NCBI GenBank assembly: GCA_046349435.1
Contig: JAXMCI010000005.1
Coordinates: forward strand, 124,001 to 188,000
Reading direction: 5' to 3'
Length of the DNA: 64,000 nt
From: JAXMCI01 sp046349435
GTDB lineage: Bacteria > Pseudomonadota > Alphaproteobacteria > Dongiales > Dongiaceae
Made by a program: the position numbers and the translations under genes. Each line of letters begins with the position of its first letter. Positions within the stretch are counted from its first letter, which is position 1. The notes below the pieces were generated by a model. It saw only the letters and a program-made list of their open reading frames with translations. It made no database searches and was not told where the DNA came from. Positions 49,480 to 57,719 of the stretch are shown one piece after another.

Positions 49480-51603
49480 AGGTCCAGCCCGGCCGCGGGG
49501 CGCCGCCTCGCGGCGGCACTGCTCGTCGGGCTCGTTGCCGGGCTCGCCGCCGGGCTCGTTGCCGGGCCGGCCGCCGCGGACGAGGGCATGTGGACGTTCA
49601 ACCGGTTCCCGGCCGACCGTGTCGGGCGCCTCTACGGCTTCGCCCCGGACGCGGCCTGGCTCGATCATGTCCGCCTCGGCTCGCTCCGGCTGGCCCAGGG
49701 CTGCTCGGCGAGCCTGATCTCGCGCGACGGCCTGGTGCTGACCAACCATCACTGCGCCCGCAGCTGCATCGAGCAGCTCTCCAGCGCCGGCCGCGACCTG
49801 GTGGCCGACGGATACCTCGCCGCGGCCGCGGCGGAGGAGCGCCGCTGCCCCGAGCACGAGGCCGACCAGCTGGTCGGCATCGCCGACGTGACGGCGGCGG
49901 TGACCGCGGCCACCGCCGGCCGCGACGGGGCCGCCTTCGCCGCCGCCGAGAAGGCGGCGATCGCCGCGGCGACGCAGCCCTGCGCCGGCGATGCGAGCCT
50001 GCGCTGCGACGTCGTGAAGCTCTATCGCGGCGGCCGCTACGAGCTCTATCGCTACCGCCGATTCCAGGACGTCCGGCTGGTCTTCGCGCCGGAGGAGGCG
50101 ATCGCCTTCTTCGGCGGGGACCCCGACAATTTCGAGTTTCCCCGCTACGATCTCGACATCGCCCTGCTGCGGCTCTACCAGGACGGCAGGCCGCTGCGCG
50201 CCGGCGACGTCCTGCCGCTCGCCGCGGCCGACGCCGCGGCGGGCGAGCTGGTGTTCGTCTCCGGCAACCCCGGGGCCACCAGCCGGCTGATGACGGTCGC
50301 CCAGCTCGAGCTCGAGCGCGATCTCCTGCTGCCGCACCGGCTGCTCTACCTCGCCGAGCTGCGCGGCCGGCTGACCGAGTTCCAGGGTCGCGGCGGCGAG
50401 CATGCCCGGCTGTCGGCCGATCTCCTGTTCGCGGTGGAGAACACGCTGAAGGCGCTGCAGGGCCGCTTCGCGGCGCTGGTCGACCCGGCGCTGATCGCGG
50501 CGCACCGGGCCGCGGAGACGGCGCTGCGCGAGCAGGTGCGGGCGGATCCGGCGCTGGCCGGCCGCGTCGGCGGCGCCTGGGACGCGATCGCCCGCTCGGT
50601 CGAGCGGCAGCGCGGGCTGCAGGACCGCTACTTCCTGCTCGAGCAGCAGCCGGAGCGCGCCGCCTCCCGGCTGTTCCGCCAGGCCCGCCAGCTGGTGCGC
50701 CATGCGGCCGAGAGCCGCAAGCCGAACGGCGAGCGGCTGCCCGACTACACCGATGCGGCGCTGCCGGCGCTGCGCCAGTCGCTGCTCTCCGAGGCGCCGG
50801 TGGACCCGGCGCTGGAGGTGCTGCTGCTGGGCTACTGGCTGGGCAAGCTGCGCGAGCGGCTGGGGCCCGACGACGCCGATGTGCGCGCCCTGCTCGGGCG
50901 GGAATCGCCCGACGCGCTCGCCCGCCGGCTGGTGGCCGGCACCGGGCTGGCCGATGCCGGGCTGCGGCGGCGCCTGCTGGAGGGCGGCGCGGCGGCGATC
51001 GACGCCGCGGACGACCCGATGCTGGCCTTCGCGAGGCTGGCCGACCCGGCGATGCGCGCCGTGCGGTCGCGCTTCGAGGCCGAGGTGGAGGCGGCCCAGT
51101 CGGCCGGGGCCGCGCAGATCGCGCAGGCCGCCTTCGCGCTGCACGGCGCCGAGAGCTATCCCGACGCGACCTTCAGCCCGCGCCTCTCCTTCGGCACGAT
51201 CCGGGGCTACCAGGAGAACGGCCGGGCGATCCCGCCCTTCACGCACATCGCCGGGCTCTATCAGCGGGCGACCGGGGCGCCGCCCTATGCGCTGCCGGAG
51301 CGCTGGCTCGCGGCGCGCGACCGGCTCGACCCCGCCACCCCGTTCAACTTCGTCTCCGACACCGACATCATCGGCGGCAACTCCGGCTCGCCGGTGATCG
51401 ACCGCGCCGGCCGGGTGGTCGGCGTGATCTTCGACGGCAACATCGAATCGCTGGGCGGCGAGTACGGCTTCGACCCGGCGGTCAACCGGGCGGTGGCGGT
51501 GGCGGTCGGCGCGATCCGCGCCGCGCTCGGCACCGTCTACGGTGCCGAGCGCCTGCTGCGGGAGATCGACGGCGCCCCGCTCTCCGCGACCGGGGCGCCC
51601 TGA
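49480..51603 (+). CDS. S46 family dipeptidyl-peptidase
   Basis: About 707 residues with a Sec signal ending AAA-DEGMWTFNRFP, the usual S46 opening. Catalytic residues are visible: His in LVLTNHHCARS, Asp in FPRYDLDIALLRLY, and Ser in IGGNSGSPVIDRAGRVVG. The chymotrypsin-like halves flank a helical domain as in DPP7/DPP11. These enzymes release dipeptides in the periplasm. No ATG or GTG precedes the signal peptide at a proper distance; a CTG near 49480 is assumed, and a sequence error upstream is possible. Confidence 0.85.
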   Translation, partial: RSSPAAGRRLAAALLVGLVAGLAAGLVAGPAAADEGMWTFNRFPADRVGRLYGFAPDAAWLDHVRLGSLRLAQGCSASLISRDGLVLTNHHCARSCIEQLSSAGRDLVADGYLAAAAAEERRCPEHEADQLVGIADVTAAVTAATAGRDGAAFAAAEKAAIAAATQPCAGDASLRCDVVKLYRGGRYELYRYRRFQDVRLVFAPEEAIAFFGGDPDNFEFPRYDLDIALLRLYQDGRPLRAGDVLPLAAADAAAGELVFVSGNPGATSRLMTVAQLELERDLLLPHRLLYLAELRGRLTEFQGRGGEHARLSADLLFAVENTLKALQGRFAALVDPALIAAHRAAETALREQVRADPALAGRVGGAWDAIARSVERQRGLQDRYFLLEQQPERAASRLFRQARQLVRHAAESRKPNGERLPDYTDAALPALRQSLLSEAPVDPALEVLLLGYWLGKLRERLGPDDADVRALLGRESPDALARRLVAGTGLADAGLRRRLLEGGAAAIDAADDPMLAFARLADPAMRAVRSRFEAEVEAAQSAGAAQIAQAAFALHGAESYPDATFSPRLSFGTIRGYQENGRAIPPFTHIAGLYQRATGAPPYALPERWLAARDRLDPATPFNFVSDTDIIGGNSGSPVIDRAGRVVGVIFDGNIESLGGEYGFDPAVNRAVAVAVGAIRAALGTVYGAERLLREIDGAPLSATGAP

Positions 51604-51623
51604 CGCCGAAGCTATCGGGCCGG

Positions 51624-52034
51624 CTACATGTACCAGGGGGCCCGGTAGTAGTCGTAGATGCCGTGGCCCCAGCGCGGGTCGTTCCAATCCGGCCGCTCGT
51701 CGGCGGCGTAGCTGGGCGCGCCCTCCAGGGTTTCGCGGTCGAGGTCGACGACGTAGCCGCCCTGGTTCGGGTCGTAGGTCAGCACCTTCCAGGGCAGCGG
51801 GTGGTAGCGCTCGCCGATGCCGAGGAAGCCGCCGAACGACATCACGGCGTAGGCGACCTGGCCGCTGTACTTGTCGACCATGAAGTTGTGCACGGTGCCG
51901 AGATGCTCGCCGCGGCGATTGTAGACCTCGGTGCCCTCGACCTTGTCGGAGGCGATCAGCCGCTCCGTCTCGTCGGTCTCGACCCGCCCGGCGGCGGGCG
52001 CGGTGCGCTCGGTGTCGGTCCTGTAGGTAGCCAT
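51624..52034 (-). CDS. PRC-barrel domain protein
   Basis: 136 residues. The PRC-barrel core is LIASDKVEGTEVYNRRGEHLGTVHNFMVDKYSGQVAYAVMSFGGFLGIGERYHPLPWKVLTYD, followed by a Trp/Tyr-rich tail (DWNDPRWGHGIYDYYRAPWYM). Such stand-alone PRC-barrel proteins are common stress-linked proteins of unknown role in alphaproteobacteria. The ATG at 52034 removes an unlikely upstream extension. Confidence 0.85.
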   Translation of the reverse strand: MATYRTDTERTAPAAGRVETDETERLIASDKVEGTEVYNRRGEHLGTVHNFMVDKYSGQVAYAVMSFGGFLGIGERYHPLPWKVLTYDPNQGGYVVDLDRETLEGAPSYAADERPDWNDPRWGHGIYDYYRAPWYM

Positions 52035-52107
52035 TCTCCGGCCTCCATTGGCTGATGGCGTGGCTCGCCCAATCAACGCGACGGAGGCGGGACCGTTCCC
52101 CGGCGGC

Positions 52108-52815
52108 TCAGCCTGACCGGCCGGCGGCGAAGTGCGGCCAGTAGCGCCCATAGTCCTGGCGCAGCAGGAACAGCGGCGGCTCGTCCTCGTCGATCGCGGC
52201 GAAGCGCGCGACGCGCTCGAGGAAGCGGTTGTCGCGGTCGTCGTCGTTGACCAGGGAGACCTCGCCGGCCATCACCCGGTGGTGGCGCGCCCAGATGCGG
52301 TGGTAGCAGAGCGGCGGCAGGCAGGCGCTCTCGCCGGGCTGCAGGCGCAGCTCGCCGCCGGCGTCGAGGGTGCGCCGCACGCCGTCGACGCTGACCGTCA
52401 CCGGGGTGTCGGCGAGGCCCTCCTCGGGGGTGCTGTTGTAGAGCTGCACGGCGAGCTCGCCGCCGCCGCGGTTGATGATGTCCTCCATCTTCAGCCAGTG
52501 GAAATGGAACGGGCACCCCTGGTCGCGGCGGAACATCAGCAGCTTCTCGCAATAGAGCTTGCCGCGGCCGCGCTCGAGCTCCTCGGGCGAGCCGTTCCGG
52601 ATGGTGAACAGCACCAGGCCGCAGCGGCACCAGTCGCCCTGGCCGAAATCGGTGATGTCCCAGCCGAGCCGGCGGTCGACGATCTCGGCCACCTCCGGCC
52701 CCTTGCCCCGCCAGGCGCCGGGCGACCAGTGGGCGAAGGGCGGCAGGGGGAAGCCCTGCTGCGCGAAGAAGGCGTCGGCCTCGCGCATGATCGCGTTGAT
52801 CTCGGACCGCCGCAT
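52108..52815 (-). CDS. D-lyxose ketol-isomerase-like cupin
   Basis: 235 residues matching the D-lyxose/D-mannose isomerase family. It has INAIMREADAFFAQQGFPLPPFAHW at the N terminus, cupin metal ligands in FHFHWLKMEDIINRGGG, and a later His in CYHRIWARHHRVMAGEVSLVNDDDRDNRF. The enzyme converts D-lyxose and D-xylulose (or D-mannose and D-fructose). It stands alone with no sugar transporter gene adjacent. Confidence 0.85.
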   Translation of the reverse strand: MRRSEINAIMREADAFFAQQGFPLPPFAHWSPGAWRGKGPEVAEIVDRRLGWDITDFGQGDWCRCGLVLFTIRNGSPEELERGRGKLYCEKLLMFRRDQGCPFHFHWLKMEDIINRGGGELAVQLYNSTPEEGLADTPVTVSVDGVRRTLDAGGELRLQPGESACLPPLCYHRIWARHHRVMAGEVSLVNDDDRDNRFLERVARFAAIDEDEPPLFLLRQDYGRYWPHFAAGRSG

Positions 52816-52886
52816 CGTCGCCTCCCCGGATTACCGCGCCGGGCAGGATACGCCCGGCCTCGCCGCGGCGGGAGGGGCTGCCTCGC

Positions 52887-53357
52887 TCAGTCCGTCCGCT
52901 TGGGCGGCAGGGCGGCGACCGGCTGCAGGTAGGCGGGGTGCTCCTGGTCGGGAGTGCGGGCGCCGAACGGCGCACGCATCATCGCCGCGCTCCCGCCGCC
53001 GTCCTCGGCCTCGGCCTGGCGCATGACGTCGTGCAGGCTGGCGGCGGTCGCCTCGCTCCAGGGCAGGACGTAGGCGCGCGGCTCGTCGGCCCAGGGCACG
53101 CGCAGCCAGACATAGATCGCCTTGCCCTCGTCGAAGCTGGCCGACAGCAGCTCGGCGTCGCGCTGGTCGGGCAGCTCGAGCCAGCTCGGCAGCGGCCGGC
53201 CGAGCAGCCGGGCGCCGCCGACCAGCACGGCGGCGTAGAGCACCGCCAGCAGCGCCGGGCCGGCGATCCTGCGCCATCCGTCGCGCGGCAGCGCGAGCAG
53301 GCAGTAGAGGCCGAGGACCAGCACGGCGGCGAGGAAGAGCAGGATCAGGCTGGTCAT
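52887..53357 (-). CDS. Hypothetical membrane protein of TolQ-like operon
   Basis: 156 residues: two N-terminal transmembrane helices (MTSLILLFLAAVLVLGLYCLLA and GPALLAVLYAAVLVGGA) and a soluble C-terminal part with ISNo recognised domain (DEGKAIYVWLRVPWADEPRAYVLPWSE). Its ATG overlaps the stop of the ExbD-like gene by 4 bases, so it is the third gene of a coupled trio. Confidence 0.75.
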   Translation of the reverse strand: MTSLILLFLAAVLVLGLYCLLALPRDGWRRIAGPALLAVLYAAVLVGGARLLGRPLPSWLELPDQRDAELLSASFDEGKAIYVWLRVPWADEPRAYVLPWSEATAASLHDVMRQAEAEDGGGSAAMMRAPFGARTPDQEHPAYLQPVAALPPKRTD

Positions 53358-53932
53358 GATTCGGCGCTGCGCAGCGGCCGCGGCAGGTCGTTGATGCTGC
53401 CGGGCACCAGCACGCCGTGATCGTCGAGGCGGAAGCGGATCACGGTGATCTCCTGGCCGAAGCCGGTGAGCCTGACGTCGCGGTCGGCCAGCAGCTCGGT
53501 CGCCGCGCCGGGACGGCGCTCCTGCACGGTGACCTTGACCGGGATCGCCTTGACGTCGACCCGTCGCGAGTAGAGGTGGACGTTGACGACGTACTCGCCG
53601 GCCGGCAGCGATCGCGAATAGGCGACCTCGAAGTTCTTGCCGCTCGGATCGTTGACGAATCCCAGGTCGTCGCGCAGCAGGTTGAAGAACCGGCCGTCCT
53701 TGTTGGAGTAGCCGACCGGGCGGTCGCCCGGCGCCAGCACCCAGAGATCGACGTCGACGTCGAGATCGTCGGGCCAGAAGGCCTGCACGGTCAGCGCGCC
53801 GGGCGGCACCTCGTCGGCCTTGGACTGCTGCGGCGGGTTCATCAGGATGAGCGCGAAGGCGACCGCCAGGATGATGCCCTGCAGCATCAGGTTGAGCATG
53901 TCGATCCAGGCGATCGAGGTTTCCTCATCCAT
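53354..53932 (-). CDS. ExbD/TolR-position protein with one membrane anchor
   Basis: 192 residues. It begins MDEETSIAWIDMLNLMLQGIILAVAFALILMNP, a short cytoplasmic tail and one membrane helix as in MotB/ExbD/TolR proteins. The remaining 150 residues are a predicted periplasmic beta-rich domain (LDVDVDLWVLAPGDRPVGYSNKDGRFFNLLRDDLG, SLPAGEYVVNVHLYS) unlike ExbD. Overlap with the TolQ-like gene by 8 bases supports a complex. The Asp at position 11 sits just before the helix. Confidence 0.7.
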   Translation of the reverse strand: MDEETSIAWIDMLNLMLQGIILAVAFALILMNPPQQSKADEVPPGALTVQAFWPDDLDVDVDLWVLAPGDRPVGYSNKDGRFFNLLRDDLGFVNDPSGKNFEVAYSRSLPAGEYVVNVHLYSRRVDVKAIPVKVTVQERRPGAATELLADRDVRLTGFGQEITVIRFRLDDHGVLVPGSINDLPRPLRSAES

Positions 53933-54428
53933 CGTGCCGCCCCGTCAGGAGGCGCAGGTTGAGCCGCAGCCAGAGGTTGCCGATCAGCCCGAGCAGGGTG
54001 GCGTAGAGCGACACGCCCATGCCGGTGAACACCGCGCTCATCATCGGCGCGACGCTCGACTGGTCGCCGGCGCGGAACTGGGCGACGCCGGAGAGCGCCA
54101 GGATGAAGCCGATCACCGTGCCGACCAGCGCCAGCTTGGTGATGTTGCGCGCGATCCAGAGGGCGTCCGGCCAGCGGCCGAGATAGATGCAGGCGAGGCC
54201 CGCGCTCGTCGCCGCGACGATCATCCAGCAGAGCGGGGCGTTGGCGCCGGCGAAGGGCTCGCGGCCATAGCCGCCGAGGCAGGCGGCCGCGACCAAGCCG
54301 GCCCCCATGACGTTGAGGGCCCAGAATCGCGGCCTGAACCCCACCGGGTCGGCGAGCGAGACGGGCTCGGCCTGGGCCGGCGTCGCTGCGATCGCGCCGC
54401 TGCCGCGGCGTCCGATGAAGGCGTTCAT
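53925..54428 (-). CDS. TolQ/ExbB/MotA-like membrane protein
   Basis: 167 residues with four predicted membrane helices. The C-terminal pair (LALVGTVIGFILALSGVAQF and MSAVFTGMGVSLYATLLGLIGNLWLRL) resembles the TolQ/ExbB/MotA proton-channel helices, with GTVIGF and the GVSLYATLLG turn. It is the first gene of a three-gene operon and lies 58 bases after a set of TGCGTCA sites. The link to ion-driven complexes is inference from layout and helix pattern. Confidence 0.65.
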   Translation of the reverse strand: MNAFIGRRGSGAIAATPAQAEPVSLADPVGFRPRFWALNVMGAGLVAAACLGGYGREPFAGANAPLCWMIVAATSAGLACIYLGRWPDALWIARNITKLALVGTVIGFILALSGVAQFRAGDQSSVAPMMSAVFTGMGVSLYATLLGLIGNLWLRLNLRLLTGRHDG

Positions 54429-54485
54429 GATCGCTCCCTTGGTTGCCCTTCGAACAACGAGCCGAGCCGGGCTCGGGAGCATGTA

Positions 54486-54528
54486 TGCGTCATCATGACG
54501 CAGAATTAATCCTTGACTTTATGCGTCA
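54486..54528. promoter_or_regulatory. TGCGTCA triple site upstream of TolQ-like operon
   Basis: TGCGTCA (54486-54492) and its inverse TGACGCA (54496-54502) form a perfect palindrome with a 3-base spacer. A third TGCGTCA lies at 54522-54528. The surrounding 60 bases are distinctly A+T-rich in this very G+C-rich sequence, as expected for a promoter. The sites lie 58-100 bases upstream of the leftward trio. Confidence 0.5.
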
Positions 54529-54627
54529 AAGCCTTGGGCCGAGTCCTGAAATTGACACGAGGGCGCTCCGGCCCGTGCTCAGCGCATGCGGGCGGAAGGG
54601 CGCGGCGGCGATCGCCGGGCGCCGGGG

Positions 54628-55221
54628 TCAGGCGACCATCGCCTTCTCGCGCTGCACCTGGCCGGAGAGCCGCGTCAGGCCGTCCTGGCCCAGCAGCTTG
54701 CGCAGGCGCGGGAACTCGACGTCCTCCTCGCGGCGGGCATGGACGGCGATGAGGTCGCGCAGCTCGCGCACGCCGGCGACCCAGCCGGGCTCGCCCTTGG
54801 GCGTCTCCTCCAGCGTGTGCAGCAGGCGCTTGATGTCGGCATGGTCGCCATAGAGCTTCCCGGCCTCCTCGGCCGCGCCGGCGCGATCGTGCAGCAGCGG
54901 ATAGACGACGTCCTGCTCGGCCAGCGCATGGGCGGTCAGGGCGTGCTTGATCGTCAGCAGCATCCTGGTCCGCCGCAGCACCGCGTCGTCCGGCGTCTCC
55001 GCCAGCGCGTCGAGCGCCTGCAGCACGGTGCGGTGGTCGCGGGCCAGCGCCTCGAAGGGATCGCCGCCGACCGCGCCGCGGGCCAGCCCGATCGCCTGGC
55101 CGAGCCAGGGCGACAGGCAGCGGGCGGCGACCACGCCCGCGACGGCGCCGCCGGCGAACATCGCGATCAGCCGGCCGGAGCCGTTGCTGCGCGGGCGGTA
55201 GGGGCTCTGGCGGTGATACAT
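54628..55221 (-). CDS. Hemerythrin HHE-domain protein
   Basis: 197 residues. A hydrophobic N-terminal segment (RLIAMFAGGAVAGVVAARCL) suggests a membrane anchor. The hemerythrin helices carry His and Glu ligands in DHRTVLQALDAL, HALTAHALAEQDVVYPLL, YGDHADIKRLLHTL and VHARREEDVEFPRL. It may bind O2 or NO through a di-iron centre. It sits alone between the trio promoter and the EamA gene. Confidence 0.88.
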   Translation of the reverse strand: MYHRQSPYRPRSNGSGRLIAMFAGGAVAGVVAARCLSPWLGQAIGLARGAVGGDPFEALARDHRTVLQALDALAETPDDAVLRRTRMLLTIKHALTAHALAEQDVVYPLLHDRAGAAEEAGKLYGDHADIKRLLHTLEETPKGEPGWVAGVRELRDLIAVHARREEDVEFPRLRKLLGQDGLTRLSGQVQREKAMVA

Positions 55222-55338
55222 CGGGCGCTCCTCGGATTGGCGGGTCTGGGCGCCCGGTCAACACCGCCCGCGCGGCGCGGGTTCAGCGCGGCCGTCGTGA
55301 GCCGGCCGGCCAGGAGCGCGGTCACGCGACGCCGCAGC

Positions 55339-56235
55339 TCAGGCGGCGGCCGCCTGCCGGCGCTGTCGCCGGCCCTGGACCAGCAGCACCAGGCCGCTGC
55401 CGACGATGATGGCGGCGCCGAGCAGCGTGCCGCCGTCCGGCACGTCGCCGAAGACGAGATATCCGAAGATCGTGGCCCAGAGGATCGACGAATAGGCGAA
55501 CGGGGCGACCACCGGTGCCGGGGCGAAGCGGAAGGCGAGGAACAGCAGCAGCTGGCCGACGAAGGCGGCGCCGCCCATCAGCGCCATCAGCGCCCAGCCC
55601 TGCAGGTCGGGTGGTTGCCAGACCAGCGGCATCGCGGCCGACATCAGCACGCTGCCGACCAGCGAGGTGTAGAACATCGTGGTCGCGGTCCGCTCGCCGC
55701 CGCTGAGCAGCCGGGTCAGCAGCTGGTAGCCGGCATTGGCGGTGGCCATCAGCAGCGGAAACACCGCCGCCCAGCTGACCATCCCCAGCCCGGGCCGGAT
55801 CACCACCAGCACGCCGAGGAAGCCGCAGAGGATGGTGAGCCACTGGCCGCCGCCGATGCGCTCGCCCAGGGTCGGCCCGGCCAGCGCCGCCACGATCAGC
55901 GGCGCGGCGGCGGTGATGGCGTAGGTGTCGGCCAGCGGCAGGAAGCGCAGCCCGACGAACATCGCGGCGGTGGCGGCCAGCAGCATCGCGGCGCGCGCCA
56001 GCTGCAGCCCGAGCCGCCGCGTGGCGACCAGCCCGGGCAGCCCGTGGCGCGGCAGGAAGGCCGTCACCGAGAGCAGGCTGAAGACGTAGCGCGCCCACAC
56101 CACCTCGGCGATCGGGTAGTGCCGCACCAGCAGCTTGGCGGTGCCGTCGAGGATCGTGAAGGACATCCCGGCCACCAGCATCAGGGCGATGCCGAGCAGG
56201 GGCCGGGGCGGCCGCAGCACGGCGGCGCGCCTCAT
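55339..56235 (-). CDS. EamA/DMT-family transporter
   Basis: 298 residues with ten predicted membrane segments in two EamA repeats (GIALMLVAGMSFTILDGTAKLLVRHYPIAEVVWARYVFSLL and ALMGGAAFVGQLLLFLAFRFAPAPVVAPFAYSSILWATIFGYLVFGDVPDGGTLLGAAIIVGSGLVLL). Likely a metabolite exporter. The ATG at 56235 overlaps the stop of the upstream gene, so the two are coupled. Confidence 0.92.
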   Translation of the reverse strand: MRRAAVLRPPRPLLGIALMLVAGMSFTILDGTAKLLVRHYPIAEVVWARYVFSLLSVTAFLPRHGLPGLVATRRLGLQLARAAMLLAATAAMFVGLRFLPLADTYAITAAAPLIVAALAGPTLGERIGGGQWLTILCGFLGVLVVIRPGLGMVSWAAVFPLLMATANAGYQLLTRLLSGGERTATTMFYTSLVGSVLMSAAMPLVWQPPDLQGWALMALMGGAAFVGQLLLFLAFRFAPAPVVAPFAYSSILWATIFGYLVFGDVPDGGTLLGAAIIVGSGLVLLVQGRRQRRQAAAA

Positions 56236-56660
56236 CCCGGCCGGGCGCGCCGCGGCCGCAGGTCGGCCAGCAGCGCGGTGCCGAAGCCCCAGGCGCCGTT
56301 GACCGCCAGCCCGAACGGCAGCAGCCCGGGCCGCAGCGGCAGGCCCTTCAGCGGCCCGACCACGAGGAAGGCGACCGCCGTCGGCAGCACCGCGCCGAAC
56401 AGCAGGCCGATCAGCCAGAAGCCGGGGCCGCGCCGGCGGCCGAAGGCGGCGACCAGCACCACGCCCCACAGGCCGCCCCAGAAGGCGGCGGAGAGGACGG
56501 CGGGCACGCCGAGCGGCGGCACCGGCGCGAGGTTGTAGGGCGGCCGGCCCCATCCGCCGCCGAGGTAGAGCAGCTCGATCAGGCCCTGGTGGAAGATCAG
56601 CACGCCGAGCGCGCCGGCCACGAAGCCGATCAGGCAGCGGACAGGAAGATCATCTCTCAT
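56232..56660 (-). CDS. Hypothetical membrane protein (142 aa)
   Basis: 142 residues with four predicted membrane segments: CLIGFVAGALGVLIFHQGLIELLYLGG, VLSAAFWGGLWGVVLVAAFG, WLIGLLFGAVLPTAVAFLVVGPL, and a C-terminal one. The start MRDDLPVRC at 56660 follows a GGAGTT-like site. It is coupled to the EamA transporter gene. Family not characterised. Confidence 0.8.
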   Translation of the reverse strand: MRDDLPVRCLIGFVAGALGVLIFHQGLIELLYLGGGWGRPPYNLAPVPPLGVPAVLSAAFWGGLWGVVLVAAFGRRRGPGFWLIGLLFGAVLPTAVAFLVVGPLKGLPLRPGLLPFGLAVNGAWGFGTALLADLRPRRARPG

Positions 56661-56981
56661 GGGGGCAACTCCTGGGCAGCGCCGACCACAGGTGACCCCG
56701 TGACCGCTCGAGACCCCCAACTCCCCGGCGACGTCCGCAGGCCAGCGCGAGGCGAATGGTACGGGCGCGGACCGGCGCTGGCCAGGGGTGCCCGTCGGGT
56801 CCCGGTCGGTCACGATGCCGCGATCGGGATGCCGCGATCGTGCAGCGCGACGCCGGATCGGGCGGCGGACGGCGTTTCATCCCGGTGGCCGCCCTCTGCC
56901 GCGATTGATCACGGGTCCGCCAACAACCTGCCACAGTCGGCTCCTAGCTTCGGGGCCGCACATCACCGGGGGAGAATGGAG

Positions 56982-57179
56982 ATGAGCATGGACCCTTGGC
57001 ACCTGGAGCCGCGCCTGGACGAGATGCTGAGCGACCCGATCCTGCATCTGCTGCGGGCCCGCGACGGCGTCTCCGAGCCGGAGCTCAGGGCGCTGATCGA
57101 GCGGGCGCGCCAGCGCGTCCTCTCGCCGCCGGCGACGATCTGCGGCGCCTCCGGCGCCGCCTCGCTGGCCCTCGCCTAG
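56982..57179 (+). CDS. Small conserved-type protein MSMDPWHLEPRLDEML
   Basis: 65 residues: a helical acidic N-terminal part (RLDEMLSDPILHLLRARDGVSEPELRALIERAR), then a short hydrophobic tail. Three in-frame ATGs (56976, 56982, 56988) lie close behind a GGGGGAGA site; I used the middle one. Small proteins of this type are seen in alphaproteobacteria without known function. Confidence 0.65.
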   Translation: MSMDPWHLEPRLDEMLSDPILHLLRARDGVSEPELRALIERARQRVLSPPATICGASGAASLALA

Positions 57180-57248
57180 CACCGGCGCCGCCGCTATGCT
57201 CGATCCGGGCCTCAGCGGTTGGGGCAGAGGGGTTGGGAGAGGGGCGTC

Positions 57249-57680
57249 ATGCCGCGGTTCGGTTGGATCCTGTTGCCGGTGCTGCTCGGGCTGGCCGCCT
57301 GCGCCTCGCGCGACGCGGCCGTCCGCAGCACGCCCGGCACGGCGGCCGAGGCGAGCTGCGCCGCCGCCGGCCTGGCGCCGGACAGCCAGCCCTACAACGA
57401 CTGCCTCGATGCGCTCGGCCGCAACCGGGTCTATGTGCCGGCCGGCGCCTCGCGCTCGGATCTCGACTCGCTCTACTACCGGGCCTGCGTCGACGCCGGC
57501 AATGCGCCGGTGCCCTGCGCCTGCCTGATGAACCAGCTGCGGGCCAACGGGCTGAAGGATGACGGGCTGCGCTCGCTGCTGGTCAAGGCCGGCGTGCTCT
57601 GGCCGCCGCCGAACGGCCAGTTCATCAACGTCCTGCCGATCGAGGACGCCAAGTTCCAGTGCAAGATGAGCTTCCCCTGA
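57249..57680 (+). CDS. Hypothetical lipoprotein with Cys-rich domain
   Basis: 143 residues. The signal peptide ends in the lipobox LAAC with Cys19. The mature part has six further Cys (SCAAAGLAPDSQPYNDCLDALG, RACVDAGNAPVPCACLMNQL, FQCKM), which suggests disulfide bonds in the periplasm. The ATG at 57249 starts the signal peptide. Family not recognised. Confidence 0.75.
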   Translation: MPRFGWILLPVLLGLAACASRDAAVRSTPGTAAEASCAAAGLAPDSQPYNDCLDALGRNRVYVPAGASRSDLDSLYYRACVDAGNAPVPCACLMNQLRANGLKDDGLRSLLVKAGVLWPPPNGQFINVLPIEDAKFQCKMSFP

Positions 57681-57719
57681 GGGGGCAGGCGTCCCAGAGC
57701 CCCTGAGCCGGCAGGCGAC

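Noticed and set aside
52887..54428. Zorya-like phage-defence system
   Set aside because: The TolQ-like pair recalls ZorAB, but there is no OmpA-type peptidoglycan domain and no ZorC, ZorD or ZorE gene nearby.
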